A stretch of DNA of 40,188 nucleotides, from assembly GCF_000235485.1 (NCBI RefSeq), contig NZ_JH378887.1, forward strand, positions 108,248 through 148,435. The letters are read 5' to 3'. Positions 1-9,000 of this stretch are shown here, in pieces. The notes under the pieces are model-generated. The model did no database searches and was not told the origin of the DNA. It was given only the letters and a program-made list of their open reading frames with translations. Made by a program: the position numbers and the translations under genes. Numbering within the stretch: the first letter of the stretch is position 1; the number at the start of each line of letters is the position of its first letter. This stretch comes from Streptococcus sp. oral taxon 058 str. F0407 (lineage in GTDB: Bacteria; Bacillota; Bacilli; Lactobacillales; Streptococcaceae).

Positions 1-290
1 CAGAGTACACAGGTCCACTTGGTACAGCAGGAGATCAGCCAGCACCGACAGTTGAGAAACTAGAATTCACAGGTGGTGTCAATGCAGTTGAAGCCTTGGT
101 ACATGAGCTTCCAGAGTACACAGGTCCACTTGGTACAGTAGGAGATCAGCCAGCACCGACAGTTGAGCAACCAGAGTTTACAGGTGGTGTGAACGCGGTA
201 GAAGCAGCAGTACATGAAGTACCAGAGTACACAGGTCCACTTGGTACAGCAGGAGACCAACCAGCACCGACAGTTGAAAAGCCAGAGTAC
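1..290 (+). repeat. 111-bp in-frame tandem repeats
   Basis: Units begin at bases 1, 112 and 223, each opening with CAGAGTACACAGGTCCACTT. The period is exactly 111 bp (37 codons), and the third copy is partial, diverging after about 70 bp. Nucleotide identity between copies is high, with only scattered differences, which suggests recent duplication or homogenisation. The encoded unit is Pro/Glu/Thr-rich and probably forms a spacer that lifts the enzyme away from the wall. More copies probably lie to the left of the window. Confidence 0.9.
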
Positions 291-458
291 AAGTTGAACT
301 TAAGTCCACTTGCGGATACTAAGACTCCAGAAGTTAAACATGATGATCAGAAGGAGCTTCCGGCAACAGGTGAAAGCAAATCTGACACAGCTCTCTTCCT
401 AGCAGGCGTAAGTCTAGCTCTATCTGCTATCTTTATCGCGAAAGGGAAAAAGGAATAG
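1..458 (+). CDS. LPXTG-anchored surface protein, 3' end only (partial)
   Basis: This is the C-terminal part of a sortase-anchored wall protein. The 5' end lies outside the window and the codon frame starts at base 3. The visible part is about two and a half copies of a 37-residue unit with PEYTGPLGT, AGDQPAPTVE and EFTGGVNAVEA blocks. A short linker follows, then the sorting signal LPATG (357-371), a hydrophobic segment (ALFLAGVSLALSAIFIA) and a charged KGKKE tail. The family is expected to be cut by sortase A after Thr and linked to peptidoglycan. In pneumococcus the gene next to pbp1a is the endo-alpha-N-acetylgalactosaminidase (SP_0368), so this may be its tail, but the catalytic part is not visible. 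Similar repeats occur in other streptococcal surface enzymes. Cell-wall anchoring is certain; the enzyme identity is inference from position. Confidence 0.85.
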   Translation, partial: EYTGPLGTAGDQPAPTVEKLEFTGGVNAVEALVHELPEYTGPLGTVGDQPAPTVEQPEFTGGVNAVEAAVHEVPEYTGPLGTAGDQPAPTVEKPEYKLNLSPLADTKTPEVKHDDQKELPATGESKSDTALFLAGVSLALSAIFIAKGKKE

Positions 459-512
459 CTTCTGATTACCTTTGTTTTTGACACATTTTAGCATTGAGAG
501 GAAGTGAAAAGA

Positions 513-567
513 CAGCTCCATAACCTCTATAATAGTTAGAGAAACTATCAAAAGAGTTATGGTGCTG
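513..567. repeat. Nested imperfect inverted repeat downstream of the surface protein
   Basis: The outer arms are CAGCTCCATAACCTCT (513-528) and AGAGTTATGGTGCTG (553-567). They pair with one mismatch and one bulged base. Inside lies a perfect 6-bp hairpin, ATAGTT (532-537) and AACTAT (543-548). There is no T-run immediately after it, so it is not a standard terminator. It could be the remnant of a small mobile element, or an RNA structure in the 3' UTR. Confidence 0.6.
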
Positions 568-592
568 TTGGGATAAACTATTGTGCTATAAA

Positions 593-630
593 GAATAAAA
601 AATCCTGAGAATTTTACTTCTCAGGATTTT
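593..630 (-). terminator. Terminator of recU-pbp1a (possibly bidirectional)
   Basis: There is a perfect 10-bp stem: AATCCTGAGA (601-610) pairs with TCTCAGGATT (619-628) around an 8-nt loop. On the minus strand it ends in a T-run (complement of the A-rich bases 597-602) directly after the pbp1a stop. On the plus strand TTTTA follows, so it may also stop transcription from the surface-protein gene. Confidence 0.85.
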
Positions 631-632
631 AC

Positions 633-2780
633 TTATTGTTGCGGTTGACTTGGTTGGTTTTGTTCAGCAGGTGCAGTTCCTGATTGTTGAGGAATCGTCT
701 GCGTTTGACTTGTGCTTGGAGTAGTTGAACTTGACTGAGAAGTCGAACTCTCAGATGTTGAGCTAGAACTTTCAGATGTAGAGCTTTGTTGTGTAGATGA
801 TGAAGGGACCCACGTATTGCGTGCTCCATTCTTAAAGACAAATTCTCCGCTTCTGTAAAGGCCTTCAGGCATGGTCCAATCCCCTGGATGGTCATCTGTT
901 GAGAGGTAGGTCATCATAGAACGGTAGACCTTAGCTGCAACGTAGAAGCCATCACCCACGATAGGAGTAAGTCGGTTAGAGTAACCGGTCCAGACGGCCA
1001 TTGAATATTTACGAGTATAACCAACAAACATTTCGTCTGGAGCTACATAACCAGAGTTCTTGATGTATTTCTCGATTTCATCATCTGTATAGTTTGATGT
1101 TCCAGTCTTACCAGCTTGTGGTAGCCATGAAAGGTAGGCTCCACGTCCTGTTCCGTAGGTCAGAACTGTTTTCATCATCTCTGTCATCATGTAGGCAGTT
1201 GTTTCTTTCATAGCGCGTGTTCCTGAATCAGAAAACTCTTTTGAACTACCATCACTAAAGATGATTTTGTTGATGTACATTGGCTTATGGTAAATACCGC
1301 CATTGGCAAAGGCAGCATAGGCTGCGGCCATTTTTTCACTGCTTGCTCCATACTTTTTGTCAGATTCGGTTGTATTGCTTGAAATAGCATTAGCATAGTG
1401 TATGCTTGGATAGTCAATACCTAGTCCATTTAGAAACGTCTTGGCATGATCTAGCCCTACTTTCTCTAGCGTTTCTACAGCCGGTACATTCCGTGATTGC
1501 TGGAGAGCATACTGGAGTGTTATGTTTCCAAAGTAACTCTTATCCCAGTTATAGACAGGGGTAGAGGTTCCAGGGTAATTATAAGGGCTATCGTGAACAA
1601 TTGAAGCAGTTGAGTCATAAACGCCATATTCCAAAGCAGGAGCATAGTCTGTAATAGGCTTCATGGTAGAACCCCAGTCACGGTTAGTTTCTACAGCCTG
1701 GTTTATTCCAAATGAAACATTACTTGATTGGTGGCGAGCACCTAATTGGGCAATGACTTTCCCGTTTGTGACATCGACGATAGTAGAGGCTACCTGTAAC
1801 TCATCATCTGGATAGTTGACATACTCGTCCGTATTGTAAATATCCCAGAGACGTTGTTGAACCTTAGAATCAACGTTTGTATAGACTTCCATACCTGTAG
1901 TTAAAAGGTTGTAACCCGTTTCCTGTTCAACTTGATCAATCACCTCTTTGAGGTAATTATCCATGTATGGAGGATAACTATTAGCAGATTTTAGGCTTTG
2001 GAGTCCATCTGTAATCGGAGTATTAATCGCTTTTTCATATTGCTCAGCTGTAATGTAGCCTTGCCCCTTCATCTCAGAGAGGACGAGATTACGACGTTCT
2101 TGGGCCACTTCTGGATGAGAATAGGGATCATATTGATTTGGAGCCTGAGGCATTCCAGCTAGGAGAGCCAATTGAGGCAGACTTAAATCTTTGAGGTCTT
2201 TACCATAGTAGTTTTGGGCTGCCGTTTGCATCCCATAATTTCCGTTGGACATATAGACCTTGTTGATGTAGTAAGTTAGGATCTCTTGTTTAGTCGCTTT
2301 TTGTTCTAGCTGAACGGCTAGCCAAGCTTCCTGTGCCTTACGTGAAAGTGTCTGGTCAGATGTTGACGTTGAGAAATAGGTTAATTTAATCAACTGCTGT
2401 GTCAAGGTAGAACCACCTTGAAGACCACCCCCACCACGAAGGTTTCGTAAGGAAGCGCCTAGGATACGAATCGTATCTACTCCTCGATGACTGAAGAAAC
2501 GATGATCTTCAATAGAGACAATTGCATTGACCAGCTCCGTAGGGATTTCATTAGCCTGTGCATTGACACGGCGCTCAGAACCCAGATCAGCGATAAGTTC
2601 ATTTTTGCTGTCATAGATCTTACTAGACGTTGTAGCGACTAGTTTGCTTTCGGATAGGGCCGGAGCCTTGCTGACATAGTAGAGAAAGAGGCCTCCACCT
2701 AGCATAATAGCTGCGATAAATACAGTTAAGAGGCAGATACTGACATACTTAGCAATTCGCAGGAAAGTTTGTTTGTTCAT
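633..2780 (-). CDS. pbp1a: Penicillin-binding protein 1A, bifunctional class A PBP
   Basis: PBP1a polymerises glycan strands and cross-links peptide stems on the outer face of the membrane. The 715-residue protein has a short cytoplasmic N-terminus and one membrane anchor (about residues 12-35). The glycosyltransferase domain carries the [10 protein letters not shown] motif with catalytic Glu91, GGSTLTQQL, and [13 protein letters not shown]. The transpeptidase domain has STMK (371-374), SRN (429-431) and KTGT (558-561). A Ser/Thr/Gln-rich tail covers about the last 60 residues. Residues 575-578 read NSGY, where susceptible pneumococcal PBP1a has TSQF and resistant mosaic alleles have NTGY, while the active-site Thr after Ser371 is kept. 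The start overlaps the end of recU by 4 bp (ATGA type), so the two are translationally coupled. Family, length and partner all fit; certainty is very high. Confidence 0.97.
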   Translation of the reverse strand: MNKQTFLRIAKYVSICLLTVFIAAIMLGGGLFLYYVSKAPALSESKLVATTSSKIYDSKNELIADLGSERRVNAQANEIPTELVNAIVSIEDHRFFSHRGVDTIRILGASLRNLRGGGGLQGGSTLTQQLIKLTYFSTSTSDQTLSRKAQEAWLAVQLEQKATKQEILTYYINKVYMSNGNYGMQTAAQNYYGKDLKDLSLPQLALLAGMPQAPNQYDPYSHPEVAQERRNLVLSEMKGQGYITAEQYEKAINTPITDGLQSLKSANSYPPYMDNYLKEVIDQVEQETGYNLLTTGMEVYTNVDSKVQQRLWDIYNTDEYVNYPDDELQVASTIVDVTNGKVIAQLGARHQSSNVSFGINQAVETNRDWGSTMKPITDYAPALEYGVYDSTASIVHDSPYNYPGTSTPVYNWDKSYFGNITLQYALQQSRNVPAVETLEKVGLDHAKTFLNGLGIDYPSIHYANAISSNTTESDKKYGASSEKMAAAYAAFANGGIYHKPMYINKIIFSDGSSKEFSDSGTRAMKETTAYMMTEMMKTVLTYGTGRGAYLSWLPQAGKTGTSNYTDDEIEKYIKNSGYVAPDEMFVGYTRKYSMAVWTGYSNRLTPIVGDGFYVAAKVYRSMMTYLSTDDHPGDWTMPEGLYRSGEFVFKNGARNTWVPSSSTQQSSTSESSSSTSESSTSQSSSTTPSTSQTQTIPQQSGTAPAEQNQPSQPQQ

Positions 2781-3373
2781 CTTGTTTTACCACCTAGTAA
2801 ATGTTCTTTGATAACTTCGAGATAGGGAATCTGTGGAAAGGCACCAGGCTCAATCCTATATCCATTTTCTCGAATATATCCAAGTGGCATTGACTTTTGT
2901 CCCATATCTTGATGATAGAAACGAATCAAATCAATGGCCGGCAATAAGTAGGTTTCTTGCTGAGAAGAAAAGTGAAGGAGGACAAAGCAGATTCCTTGCT
3001 GGGCAAGAACTTGTTCCATGTGTTGGATCTGATGGAGATGGAAATTCTTCATCGGAATCGCATGTTTTTGCCTAGTTTCCTTGGCTTCAAAGTCGATGTA
3101 GTATCCATCATAAACCCCCGAATAGTCAGTCGTTGAGGCCTGTCTAAAGTAGGCTTCAACAATCTTGGCACGACTTCTTTTGGGATAATCGACACGCACG
3201 ATTTGGATGGGAGTTGGTTTCTTGTGAATAACAGCCAGTCCATGCGACAAATAGTAGTCGTTGGTAGCGTTGATCATCTTTTCAAAAGACATTCCCCGAT
3301 TTGCGAAATTTTTAGTTTGTGAAGGGAATGTTTGCCTTTTTTGAGATGAAAGTTTATGTGGATAGTTGACCAT
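2777..3373 (-). CDS. recU: Holliday junction resolvase RecU
   Basis: RecU is the Gram-positive resolvase that cuts four-way DNA junctions during recombination and chromosome segregation. The 198-residue length is typical. Family features seen are the [11 protein letters not shown] segment (about residues 25-35), the [13 protein letters not shown] block of the nuclease core, and a C-terminal [17 protein letters not shown] region. The start codon is preceded by AAGGAG at good spacing. It is the promoter-proximal gene of a two-gene minus-strand operon with pbp1a. The pairing of recU with a class A PBP is conserved in Firmicutes (B. subtilis recU-ponA). Confidence 0.96.
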   Translation of the reverse strand: MVNYPHKLSSQKRQTFPSQTKNFANRGMSFEKMINATNDYYLSHGLAVIHKKPTPIQIVRVDYPKRSRAKIVEAYFRQASTTDYSGVYDGYYIDFEAKETRQKHAIPMKNFHLHQIQHMEQVLAQQGICFVLLHFSSQQETYLLPAIDLIRFYHQDMGQKSMPLGYIRENGYRIEPGAFPQIPYLEVIKEHLLGGKTR

Positions 3374-3406
3374 AATTCTCCTTATTGGTACAATAACATC
3401 ACTCTA

Positions 3407-3415
3407 TTATATCAT
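3407..3415 (-). promoter_or_regulatory. Candidate promoter of recU-pbp1a (extended -10)
   Basis: On the minus strand TGATATAAT gives a perfect TATAAT (3407-3412) with the TG extension one base upstream, about 35 bp ahead of the recU start. No good -35 hexamer is visible at the usual spacing, which fits an extended -10 promoter. Confidence 0.6.
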
Positions 3416-3439
3416 AATTTCACAAAGAAAGGGTTAAAA

Positions 3440-3967
3440 ATGACAACAGCCTTGATTTTAGGCTATTCTGCCTTCGACCTTGGTCTCTTTAATGACAAGG
3501 ATATTCGCATTGACATTATTAAACAAGCCATTCGTCGGGATCTAGAGAGCCTGGCAGAAGAAGGGGTGATCTGGCTTGTCTTCACAGGGACTCTGGGCTT
3601 TGAGTACTGGGTGCTGGAAGTGGCACAGGATATGAAGGCAGACTATGGCTTTCAGTTGGCGACCATTTTTGATTTTGAAACCCATGGTAGTAACTGGAAT
3701 GAAGCTAATCAAATCAAACTCAGTGAATTTAAGCAGGTTGATTTTGTCAAATATGCTTATCCTCACTATGAACATAAGGGACAATTACGCGATTATCAGA
3801 AATTCCTCCTGGAAAATACAGATACTTGCTACCTTTTTTACGACGAAGAAAACGAGACTAGGTTACGATATTTTTACCAGATGATGAAAAATCAAGAAGG
3901 CTATGTTACGAAAAGATTAACATTTGAGGATCTGAACGAAATAGTGGAAAATTTTTCCGAAAAGTGA
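3440..3967 (+). CDS. ypsA: YpsA-like DUF1273 family protein
   Basis: This 175-residue protein belongs to the SLOG-superfamily DUF1273/YpsA group. The N-terminus, [20 protein letters not shown], matches this family. [14 protein letters not shown] stretch and YFYQMMKNQ near the C-terminus also fit. In B. subtilis, YpsA overproduction interferes with cell division; the molecular ligand is not established. I chose the ATG at 3440 because GAAAGGG sits about 6 bases upstream and the family begins MTTA; the frame is open further upstream, to 3356, but that has no ribosome site. It is divergent from recU. The order ypsA, gpsB, rnpB, methyltransferase is also found in B. subtilis, supporting the assignment. 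Confidence 0.9.
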   Translation: MTTALILGYSAFDLGLFNDKDIRIDIIKQAIRRDLESLAEEGVIWLVFTGTLGFEYWVLEVAQDMKADYGFQLATIFDFETHGSNWNEANQIKLSEFKQVDFVKYAYPHYEHKGQLRDYQKFLLENTDTCYLFYDEENETRLRYFYQMMKNQEGYVTKRLTFEDLNEIVENFSEK

Positions 3968-3977
3968 GGCTTTGACC

Positions 3978-4007
3978 TTGATTTTTGTTTGTCTTTTTTT
4001 ATATAAT
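3978..4007 (+). promoter_or_regulatory. Candidate gpsB promoter
   Basis: TTGATT (3978-3983) and TATAAT (4002-4007) are separated by 18 bp. They lie in the AT-rich gap after ypsA, 30 bp ahead of the gpsB start. Confidence 0.65.
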
Positions 4008-4036
4008 AAGAATAGCAATCAAGAATGGAGAGAGAA

Positions 4037-4366
4037 ATGGCAAGTATTATTTTTTCAGCAAAAGATATTTTTGAACAAGAGTTTGGACGTGAAGTTCGTG
4101 GATATAGTAAGGCGGAGGTAGACGAGTTCCTTGATGATGTGATCAAGGATTATGAGACTTACGCAGCTTTGGTCAAATCTCTTCGTCAGGAGATTGCTGA
4201 TTTGAAGGAGGAGTTGTCTAACAAGCCACAGGCAAGTTCTACTCAACAAAGTCCTATCGAAGTAACAAGTTCTACTCCAATGACAAATTTTGATATTTTG
4301 AAACGATTGAATCGACTTGAAAAAGAAGTATTCGGTAAGCAAATCGTAGACAATTCTGAGTTATAA
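4037..4366 (+). CDS. gpsB: Cell division regulator GpsB
   Basis: GpsB is a DivIVA-like membrane-curvature protein that coordinates septal and peripheral wall synthesis with the StkP kinase, PBPs and other division proteins at midcell. The protein is 109 residues. The N-terminal DivIVA-like domain includes [21 protein letters not shown] and a coiled coil to about residue 65. The middle is a variable Ser/Thr/Gln-rich linker, and the C-terminal helix [19 protein letters not shown] is the conserved multimerisation end. The start at 4037 (GGAGAG upstream) gives the family N-terminus [12 protein letters not shown]; a MERE extension from 4025 is possible but would overlap the ribosome site. Confidence 0.96.
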   Translation: MASIIFSAKDIFEQEFGREVRGYSKAEVDEFLDDVIKDYETYAALVKSLRQEIADLKEELSNKPQASSTQQSPIEVTSSTPMTNFDILKRLNRLEKEVFGKQIVDNSEL

Positions 4367-4367
4367 T
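4362..4367 (+). promoter_or_regulatory. Candidate -10 of rnpB inside the gpsB stop
   Basis: A perfect TATAAT overlaps the gpsB TAA stop, about 10 bases ahead of the apparent 5' end of RNase P RNA. The -35 is poor, so rnpB may be transcribed both from here and by read-through from gpsB. Confidence 0.4.
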
Positions 4368-4375
4368 CAGGTGTC

Positions 4376-4778
4376 TGTTAGATGCAATTTTTGGATAATC
4401 GCGTGAGAAGCGAGGCTTCTCATGAGGAAAGTCCATGCTAGCACAGGCTGTGATGCCTGTAGTGTTTGTGCTAGGCGAATCCATAAGCCTAGGGACGAGA
4501 GATCGTTACGGCAGTCTAAATGGCTAAGTCTTCGGATAGGTCAGAGTAGGCTTGAAAGTGCCACAGTGACGGAGTCTTTCTGGAAACGGAGAGAGTGGAA
4601 CGCGGTAAACCCCTCAAGCTAGCAACCCAAATTTTGGTCGGGGCATGGAGTGCACGGAAACGAACGTAGTACTCTGACTGCTGGTAGCTCCATGCTGTTA
4701 GCGGTAGACAGATGATTATCGAAGGAAGTGGTCCTAGTCACTTCTGGAACAAAACATGGCTTATAGAAAATTGCATAT
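4376..4778 (+). ncRNA. rnpB: RNase P RNA, bacterial type B
   Basis: This is the catalytic RNA that removes 5' leaders from tRNA precursors. Seen directly are the conserved GAGGAAAGTCCATGCT block (4431-4446), the GAAAGTGCCACAGTGACG block (4554-4571), GGAACGCGGTAAACCCC (4597-4613) and the CAACCCAAATTTTGGTCGGGG segment. The RNA ends are closed by GCAATTTT near 4384 pairing with AAAATTGC near 4767. Its length, just over 400 nt, and its position after gpsB fit the Firmicutes type B RNA. The exact ends are approximate. Confidence 0.95.
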
Positions 4779-4816
4779 AGGTTGGGGCTGAGAACTTTTT
4801 CTCAACCTCATTTTTT
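4779..4816 (+). terminator. rnpB terminator
   Basis: AGGTT (4779-4783) pairs with AACCT (4804-4808) and GAGAA (4790-4794) pairs with TTCTC (4799-4803), with GGGGCT bulged on the 5' side. A run of six T follows at 4811-4816. Confidence 0.8.
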
Positions 4817-4852
4817 AAAGTGTACAAAAGAAAGGTCTTACAAGACTATAAA

Positions 4853-6010
4853 ATGAAAAAAGAATTTAATTTAATCGCAACTGCTGCAGCGGGTCTTGAG
4901 GCTGTGGTTGGACGAGAGGTGCGAGAGTTAGGCTATGATTGCCAGGTTGAAAACGGCCGTGTTCGTTTCCAAGGAGATGTGCGGGCAATCATTGAGACCA
5001 ATCTTTGGCTTCGAGCAGCTGACCGCATCAAGATTGTAGTCGGGAGCTTTCCTGCTAAGACCTTTGAAGAACTCTTTCAAGGAGTTTTTGCTCTGGATTG
5101 GGAAAACTATCTCCCACTTGGGGCTCGTTTCCCTATTTCAAAGGCAAAATGTGTTAAGTCCAAACTTCACAATGAACCCAGTGTTCAGGCGATTTCCAAG
5201 AAGGCGGTTGTGAAGAAACTGCAAAAGCACTATGCCCGTCCAGAAGGGGTTCCCTTGATGGAAAATGGTCCTGAATTTAAGATTGAGGTAGCCATCCTGA
5301 AAGATGTGGCAACTGTCATGATTGACACGACAGGTTCTAGCCTCTTTAAGCGTGGTTATCGTACGGAAAAGGGTGGAGCGCCTATCAAGGAAAATATGGC
5401 AGCAGCCATTTTACAACTCTCTAACTGGTATCCAGACAAGCCTTTGATTGATCCGACTTGCGGTTCGGGGACTTTCTGTATTGAGGCGGCTATGATGGCT
5501 AAAAAGATGGCTCCTGGTCTTCGTCGTTCCTTTGCTTTTGAAGAATGGAACTGGGTTAGCGATCGGTTAATCCAAGAAGTGCGTACTGATGCTGCTAAGA
5601 AAATCAATCGTGAGGTTGAACTGGATATCATGGGCTGTGATATTGATGCTCGCATGGTGGAGATTGCTAAAGCCAATGCCCAAGCAGCAGGTGTGGCAGG
5701 TGATATCACCTTTAAGCAAATGCGGGTACAGGACTTGCGTTCAGACAAGATCAATGGCGTTATCATTTCCAATCCGCCATATGGGGAGCGTTTGTCCGAT
5801 GATGCAGGAGTTACCAAGCTCTATGCTGAGATGGGACAGGTCTTTGCACCACTGAAAACCTGGAGTAAGTTTATCTTGACCAGTGACGAAGCTTTTGAAA
5901 GTAAGTACGGAAGTCCAGCTGATAAAAAACGAAAACTTTATAACGGGACCTTAAAAGTGGATTTGTATCAATACTTTGGTCAGCGTGTGAAACGCCAAGA
6001 GGTAAAGTAG
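4853..6010 (+). CDS. rlmL: THUMP-domain 23S rRNA guanine-N2 methyltransferase (RlmL/YpsC family)
   Basis: The enzyme is predicted to methylate N2 of a guanine in 23S rRNA using S-adenosylmethionine. The 385-residue protein has an N-terminal ferredoxin-like and THUMP RNA-binding part (about 1-160). A Rossmann methyltransferase follows, with motif I PTCGSGT (201-207), an acidic GCDIDARMV segment (261-269) and the catalytic NPPYGERL (307-314). It corresponds to the N-terminal half of the fused E. coli RlmKL, and to B. subtilis YpsC, which likewise follows rnpB. I chose the ATG at 4853 (MKKEFNLIAT) because the upstream GTG at 4820 lies in the tail of the rnpB terminator. The nearest purine-rich site (AAAGG, 4831-4835) is a rather distant 17 bases away, so initiation may be weak. 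The exact target base is inferred from the family. Confidence 0.88.
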   Translation: MKKEFNLIATAAAGLEAVVGREVRELGYDCQVENGRVRFQGDVRAIIETNLWLRAADRIKIVVGSFPAKTFEELFQGVFALDWENYLPLGARFPISKAKCVKSKLHNEPSVQAISKKAVVKKLQKHYARPEGVPLMENGPEFKIEVAILKDVATVMIDTTGSSLFKRGYRTEKGGAPIKENMAAAILQLSNWYPDKPLIDPTCGSGTFCIEAAMMAKKMAPGLRRSFAFEEWNWVSDRLIQEVRTDAAKKINREVELDIMGCDIDARMVEIAKANAQAAGVAGDITFKQMRVQDLRSDKINGVIISNPPYGERLSDDAGVTKLYAEMGQVFAPLKTWSKFILTSDEAFESKYGSPADKKRKLYNGTLKVDLYQYFGQRVKRQEVK

Positions 6011-6022
6011 AAAGGAAGACAG

Positions 6023-7489
6023 ATGAGTAAAAAAAGGCATAATCGTCATAAAAAAGAGCATCAAGAATCCAAATTTGATTTTGACGAGGCGAAAGATTTG
6101 ACAGTTGGTCAAGTCATCCGTAAAAATGAAGAAGTTGAAGCTGGAGTATTACCTGAGGACAATATCTTGGATAAATACATCAAACAACACCGCGAGGAAA
6201 TCGAAGCCGACAAGTTTGAAACACGTCAATTTAAAAAAGAAGAACTGCAGGAAGCTCAGGCTCAAGAAGAATTGACACAGGAAGTCTCAGAGATCACTGA
6301 AGAGTCGGCGCCAATCATAGAGGAGTCCGAGACAGTTTCAGAAGAAACGGTGTCAGACTCGGCTGAAACTACAAGCTTGGACGTGATTTTGCCTCCTTTG
6401 GGAGAGGAAAATCAAGACTTGGAACCGCTTGTGTTGGAAAAGCAAGCGCCGACAGAGGTTGCTGATGAGAAAGAGGAGGAAGAGACAGCTCTACTTTCAC
6501 GCTCAGCTCAGGCAGAACCAGAAACAACTTCTAATTCTAAAAAGAAGCGCGTGTTTGTTATCGGTTCGGCCTTAGCTGCAGTCCTTATCCTGGCAGGTAG
6601 TTACTATATCTATCGCCAAGTAGATCGCTCTAACCAAGCTATCCAGTCTTCTCAGTCGTCTTCTAACAATCAAGAAACACAAACAGCCCTACAAGAGTTT
6701 AATACCCTCTACGATGCTTTTTATACGGATGCTAATAAAACAGCCTTGAAAAATAGTCAGTTTGACAAGTTGAACCAACTCAAGGCTCAGCTAGATAAAC
6801 TCGAAGGCAGTCGAGAGTATACCCTTGCAAAATCTAAGTATGATAGTTTAGAAACTCAAATCAAGGCTGTGCAAGAAGTGAATAATCAGTTTGAAACTCC
6901 AGCAATTACTGATGGTGTCTTGGATACCAATGCAAAAATCAAGGCAGACGCTAAATTTACAGAAATTAAAACAGGAAATACAGAGCTAGATAAACTGTTA
7001 GATAAGGCCATTAGCCTTGGTAAGAGTCAACAAACAAGCGCCTCTAGTTCAAGTTCAAGTAGCAGTAGCCAAGAAAGTTCAAGCACAACGACTGATAGCA
7101 GTACGAGCAGTTCGTCTGCTTCATCTAGTTCTGCATCAAGTTCTCCAACTGCCCCAGCTAGTAATGATGCAAATGGAGGCTTGTCTAGCGATGGTGTCAA
7201 CCTTCAAAGAAGTGTCAGCCGTGTACCGTACAACCAATCAGCTGTAGACGATAGCAACAACCCTGCTTGGACTTTTGCTGATGGTGTTTTAGAACAAATC
7301 CTAGCAACATCACGTGCTCGCGGTTATATCACAGGCAATCAATATATCCTAGAACGGGTCAATATCGTAAACGGAAATGGTTATTACAACCTCTACAAAC
7401 CAGATGGAACCTACCTCTTCACCCTCAACTGTAAGACTGGATACTTTGTCGGTAATGGAGCTGGTCACGCGGATGACTTGGACTACTAA
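6023..7489 (+). CDS. mapZ: Midcell-anchored protein Z, FtsZ-ring positioning
   Basis: MapZ (LocZ) marks the future division site in streptococci and recruits FtsZ. The 488-residue protein has a long acidic cytoplasmic N-terminal part, starting [12 protein letters not shown]. One transmembrane segment follows at about 177-197 ([21 protein letters not shown]). The outside part has a helical region, a long Ser-rich linker (about 338-375) and a C-terminal peptidoglycan-binding domain ending in [10 protein letters not shown]. The conserved patch [20 protein letters not shown] (51-70) contains Thr67, a known StkP phosphorylation site in S. pneumoniae. The second site, Thr78, is not kept (Ala by my count). 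GGAAG lies 7 bases before the ATG, 12 bp after the methyltransferase stop, so the two may be cotranscribed. Confidence 0.94.
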   Translation: MSKKRHNRHKKEHQESKFDFDEAKDLTVGQVIRKNEEVEAGVLPEDNILDKYIKQHREEIEADKFETRQFKKEELQEAQAQEELTQEVSEITEESAPIIEESETVSEETVSDSAETTSLDVILPPLGEENQDLEPLVLEKQAPTEVADEKEEEETALLSRSAQAEPETTSNSKKKRVFVIGSALAAVLILAGSYYIYRQVDRSNQAIQSSQSSSNNQETQTALQEFNTLYDAFYTDANKTALKNSQFDKLNQLKAQLDKLEGSREYTLAKSKYDSLETQIKAVQEVNNQFETPAITDGVLDTNAKIKADAKFTEIKTGNTELDKLLDKAISLGKSQQTSASSSSSSSSSQESSSTTTDSSTSSSSASSSSASSSPTAPASNDANGGLSSDGVNLQRSVSRVPYNQSAVDDSNNPAWTFADGVLEQILATSRARGYITGNQYILERVNIVNGNGYYNLYKPDGTYLFTLNCKTGYFVGNGAGHADDLDY

Positions 7490-7527
7490 GCAATCGTTAC
7501 AAAATTCTTTCCTTTCATAGGTAAAAA

Positions 7528-7536
7528 TGATAAAAT
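7528..7536 (+). promoter_or_regulatory. Candidate gnd promoter (extended -10)
   Basis: TGATAAAAT gives TAAAAT with the TG extension, 28 bp ahead of the gnd ATG. No -35 close to consensus is visible at 16-18 bp spacing. Confidence 0.5.
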
Positions 7537-7564
7537 AAAACATATTAAACAAGAGGAGTGTCAC

Positions 7565-8989
7565 ATGACAAAAGCTAACTTTGGTGTCGTAGGTATGGCC
7601 GTAATGGGTCGTAACCTTGCCCTAAATATTGAATCTCGTGGTTACACAGTTGCTATCTACAACCGTAGTAAAGAAAAAACAGAAGACGTGATTGCTTGCC
7701 ATCCTGAAAAGAACTTTGTGCCAAGCTATGACGTGGAAAGCTTTGTAAACTCAATCGAAAAACCTCGTCGTATCATGCTCATGGTTCAAGCTGGACCTGG
7801 TACAGACGCAACTATTCAAGCCCTTCTTCCCCACCTTGACAAGGGTGATATCTTGATCGACGGAGGAAACACTTTCTACAAAGACACTATCCGTCGTAAT
7901 GAAGAATTGGCAAACTCTGGCATCAACTTTATCGGTACAGGTGTTTCTGGTGGTGAAAAAGGTGCCCTTGAAGGTCCTTCTATCATGCCTGGTGGACAAA
8001 AAGAAGCCTACGAATTGGTAGCTGATGTTCTCGAAGAAATCTCAGCCAAAGCACCTGAAGATGGCAAGCCATGTGTGACTTACATCGGTCCTGATGGAGC
8101 TGGTCACTACGTGAAGATGGTCCACAACGGTATCGAGTACGGTGATATGCAATTGATCGCAGAAAGCTATGACCTCATGCAACACTTGCTAGGCCTTTCT
8201 GCAGAAGATATGGCAGAAATCTTTACTGAGTGGAACAAGGGTGAATTGGACAGCTACTTGATCCAAATCACAGCTGATATCTTGAGCCGTAAAGACGATG
8301 AAGGTCAAGACGGACCAATCGTAGACTACATCCTTGATGCTGCAGGTAACAAGGGAACTGGTAAATGGACTAGCCAATCATCTCTTGACCTTGGTGTACC
8401 ATTGTCACTCATCACTGAGTCCGTATTTGCACGTTACATCTCTACTTACAAAGAAGAGCGTGTTCACGCTAGCAAGGTGCTTCCAAAACCAGCTGCCTTC
8501 AAATTTGAAGGAGACAAGGCTGAGTTGATCGAAAAGATCCGTCAAGCCCTTTACTTCTCAAAAATCATTTCTTACGCACAAGGTTTTGCCCAATTGCGTG
8601 TAGCCTCTAAAGAAAACAACTGGAACTTGCCATTTGCGGACATCGCATCTATCTGGCGTGATGGCTGTATCATTCGTTCACGTTTCTTGCAAAAGATTAC
8701 AGATGCATATAACCGTGATTCAGACCTTGCCAACCTTCTTTTGGATGAGTACTTCTTGGATGTTACTGCTAAGTACCAACAAGCAGTGCGTGATATCGTA
8801 GCTCTTGCTGTTCAAGCTGGTGTACCAGTGCCAACCTTCTCAGCAGCTATTACTTACTTTGATAGCTACCGTTCAGCTGACCTTCCAGCTAACTTGATCC
8901 AAGCGCAACGTGACTACTTTGGTGCCCACACTTACCAACGTAAAGACAAAGAAGGAACATTCCACTACTCTTGGTATGACGAAAAATAA
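7565..8989 (+). CDS. gnd: 6-phosphogluconate dehydrogenase, decarboxylating
   Basis: Gnd oxidises 6-phosphogluconate to ribulose 5-phosphate plus CO2 and NADPH in the oxidative pentose phosphate pathway, in the cytoplasm. The 474-residue length is typical of the long form. The N-terminal Rossmann fold contains [15 protein letters not shown] and NRSKEKT, whose Arg/Ser/Lys favour NADP. Other motifs are [31 protein letters not shown], the catalytic [16 protein letters not shown] segment, and the C-terminal [13 protein letters not shown]. The ATG has GAGGAG upstream. Codon use is strongly biased to preferred codons, as for a highly expressed gene. ritR begins 11 bp later and is probably cotranscribed. 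Confidence 0.98.
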   Translation: MTKANFGVVGMAVMGRNLALNIESRGYTVAIYNRSKEKTEDVIACHPEKNFVPSYDVESFVNSIEKPRRIMLMVQAGPGTDATIQALLPHLDKGDILIDGGNTFYKDTIRRNEELANSGINFIGTGVSGGEKGALEGPSIMPGGQKEAYELVADVLEEISAKAPEDGKPCVTYIGPDGAGHYVKMVHNGIEYGDMQLIAESYDLMQHLLGLSAEDMAEIFTEWNKGELDSYLIQITADILSRKDDEGQDGPIVDYILDAAGNKGTGKWTSQSSLDLGVPLSLITESVFARYISTYKEERVHASKVLPKPAAFKFEGDKAELIEKIRQALYFSKIISYAQGFAQLRVASKENNWNLPFADIASIWRDGCIIRSRFLQKITDAYNRDSDLANLLLDEYFLDVTAKYQQAVRDIVALAVQAGVPVPTFSAAITYFDSYRSADLPANLIQAQRDYFGAHTYQRKDKEGTFHYSWYDEK

Positions 8990-9000
8990 GTAGGTCTGCC

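Noticed and set aside
4376..4778. tmRNA (ssrA) instead of RNase P RNA
   Set aside because: There is no tRNA-Ala-like ends or tag reading frame, and the conserved RNase P blocks are clear.
4820..4852. GTG start adding 11 residues to the methyltransferase
   Set aside because: It lies in the tail of the rnpB terminator, has no ribosome site, and the added residues do not match the family.
5356..5817. 153-codon open frame on the minus strand within the methyltransferase gene
   Set aside because: It mirrors the conserved SAM-binding domain on the plus strand and resembles no protein family I know.
7040..7150. Serine-codon tract in mapZ as a tandem DNA repeat
   Set aside because: It is low-complexity AGT/AGC/TCA-rich coding sequence for a flexible linker, without a fixed repeat unit.
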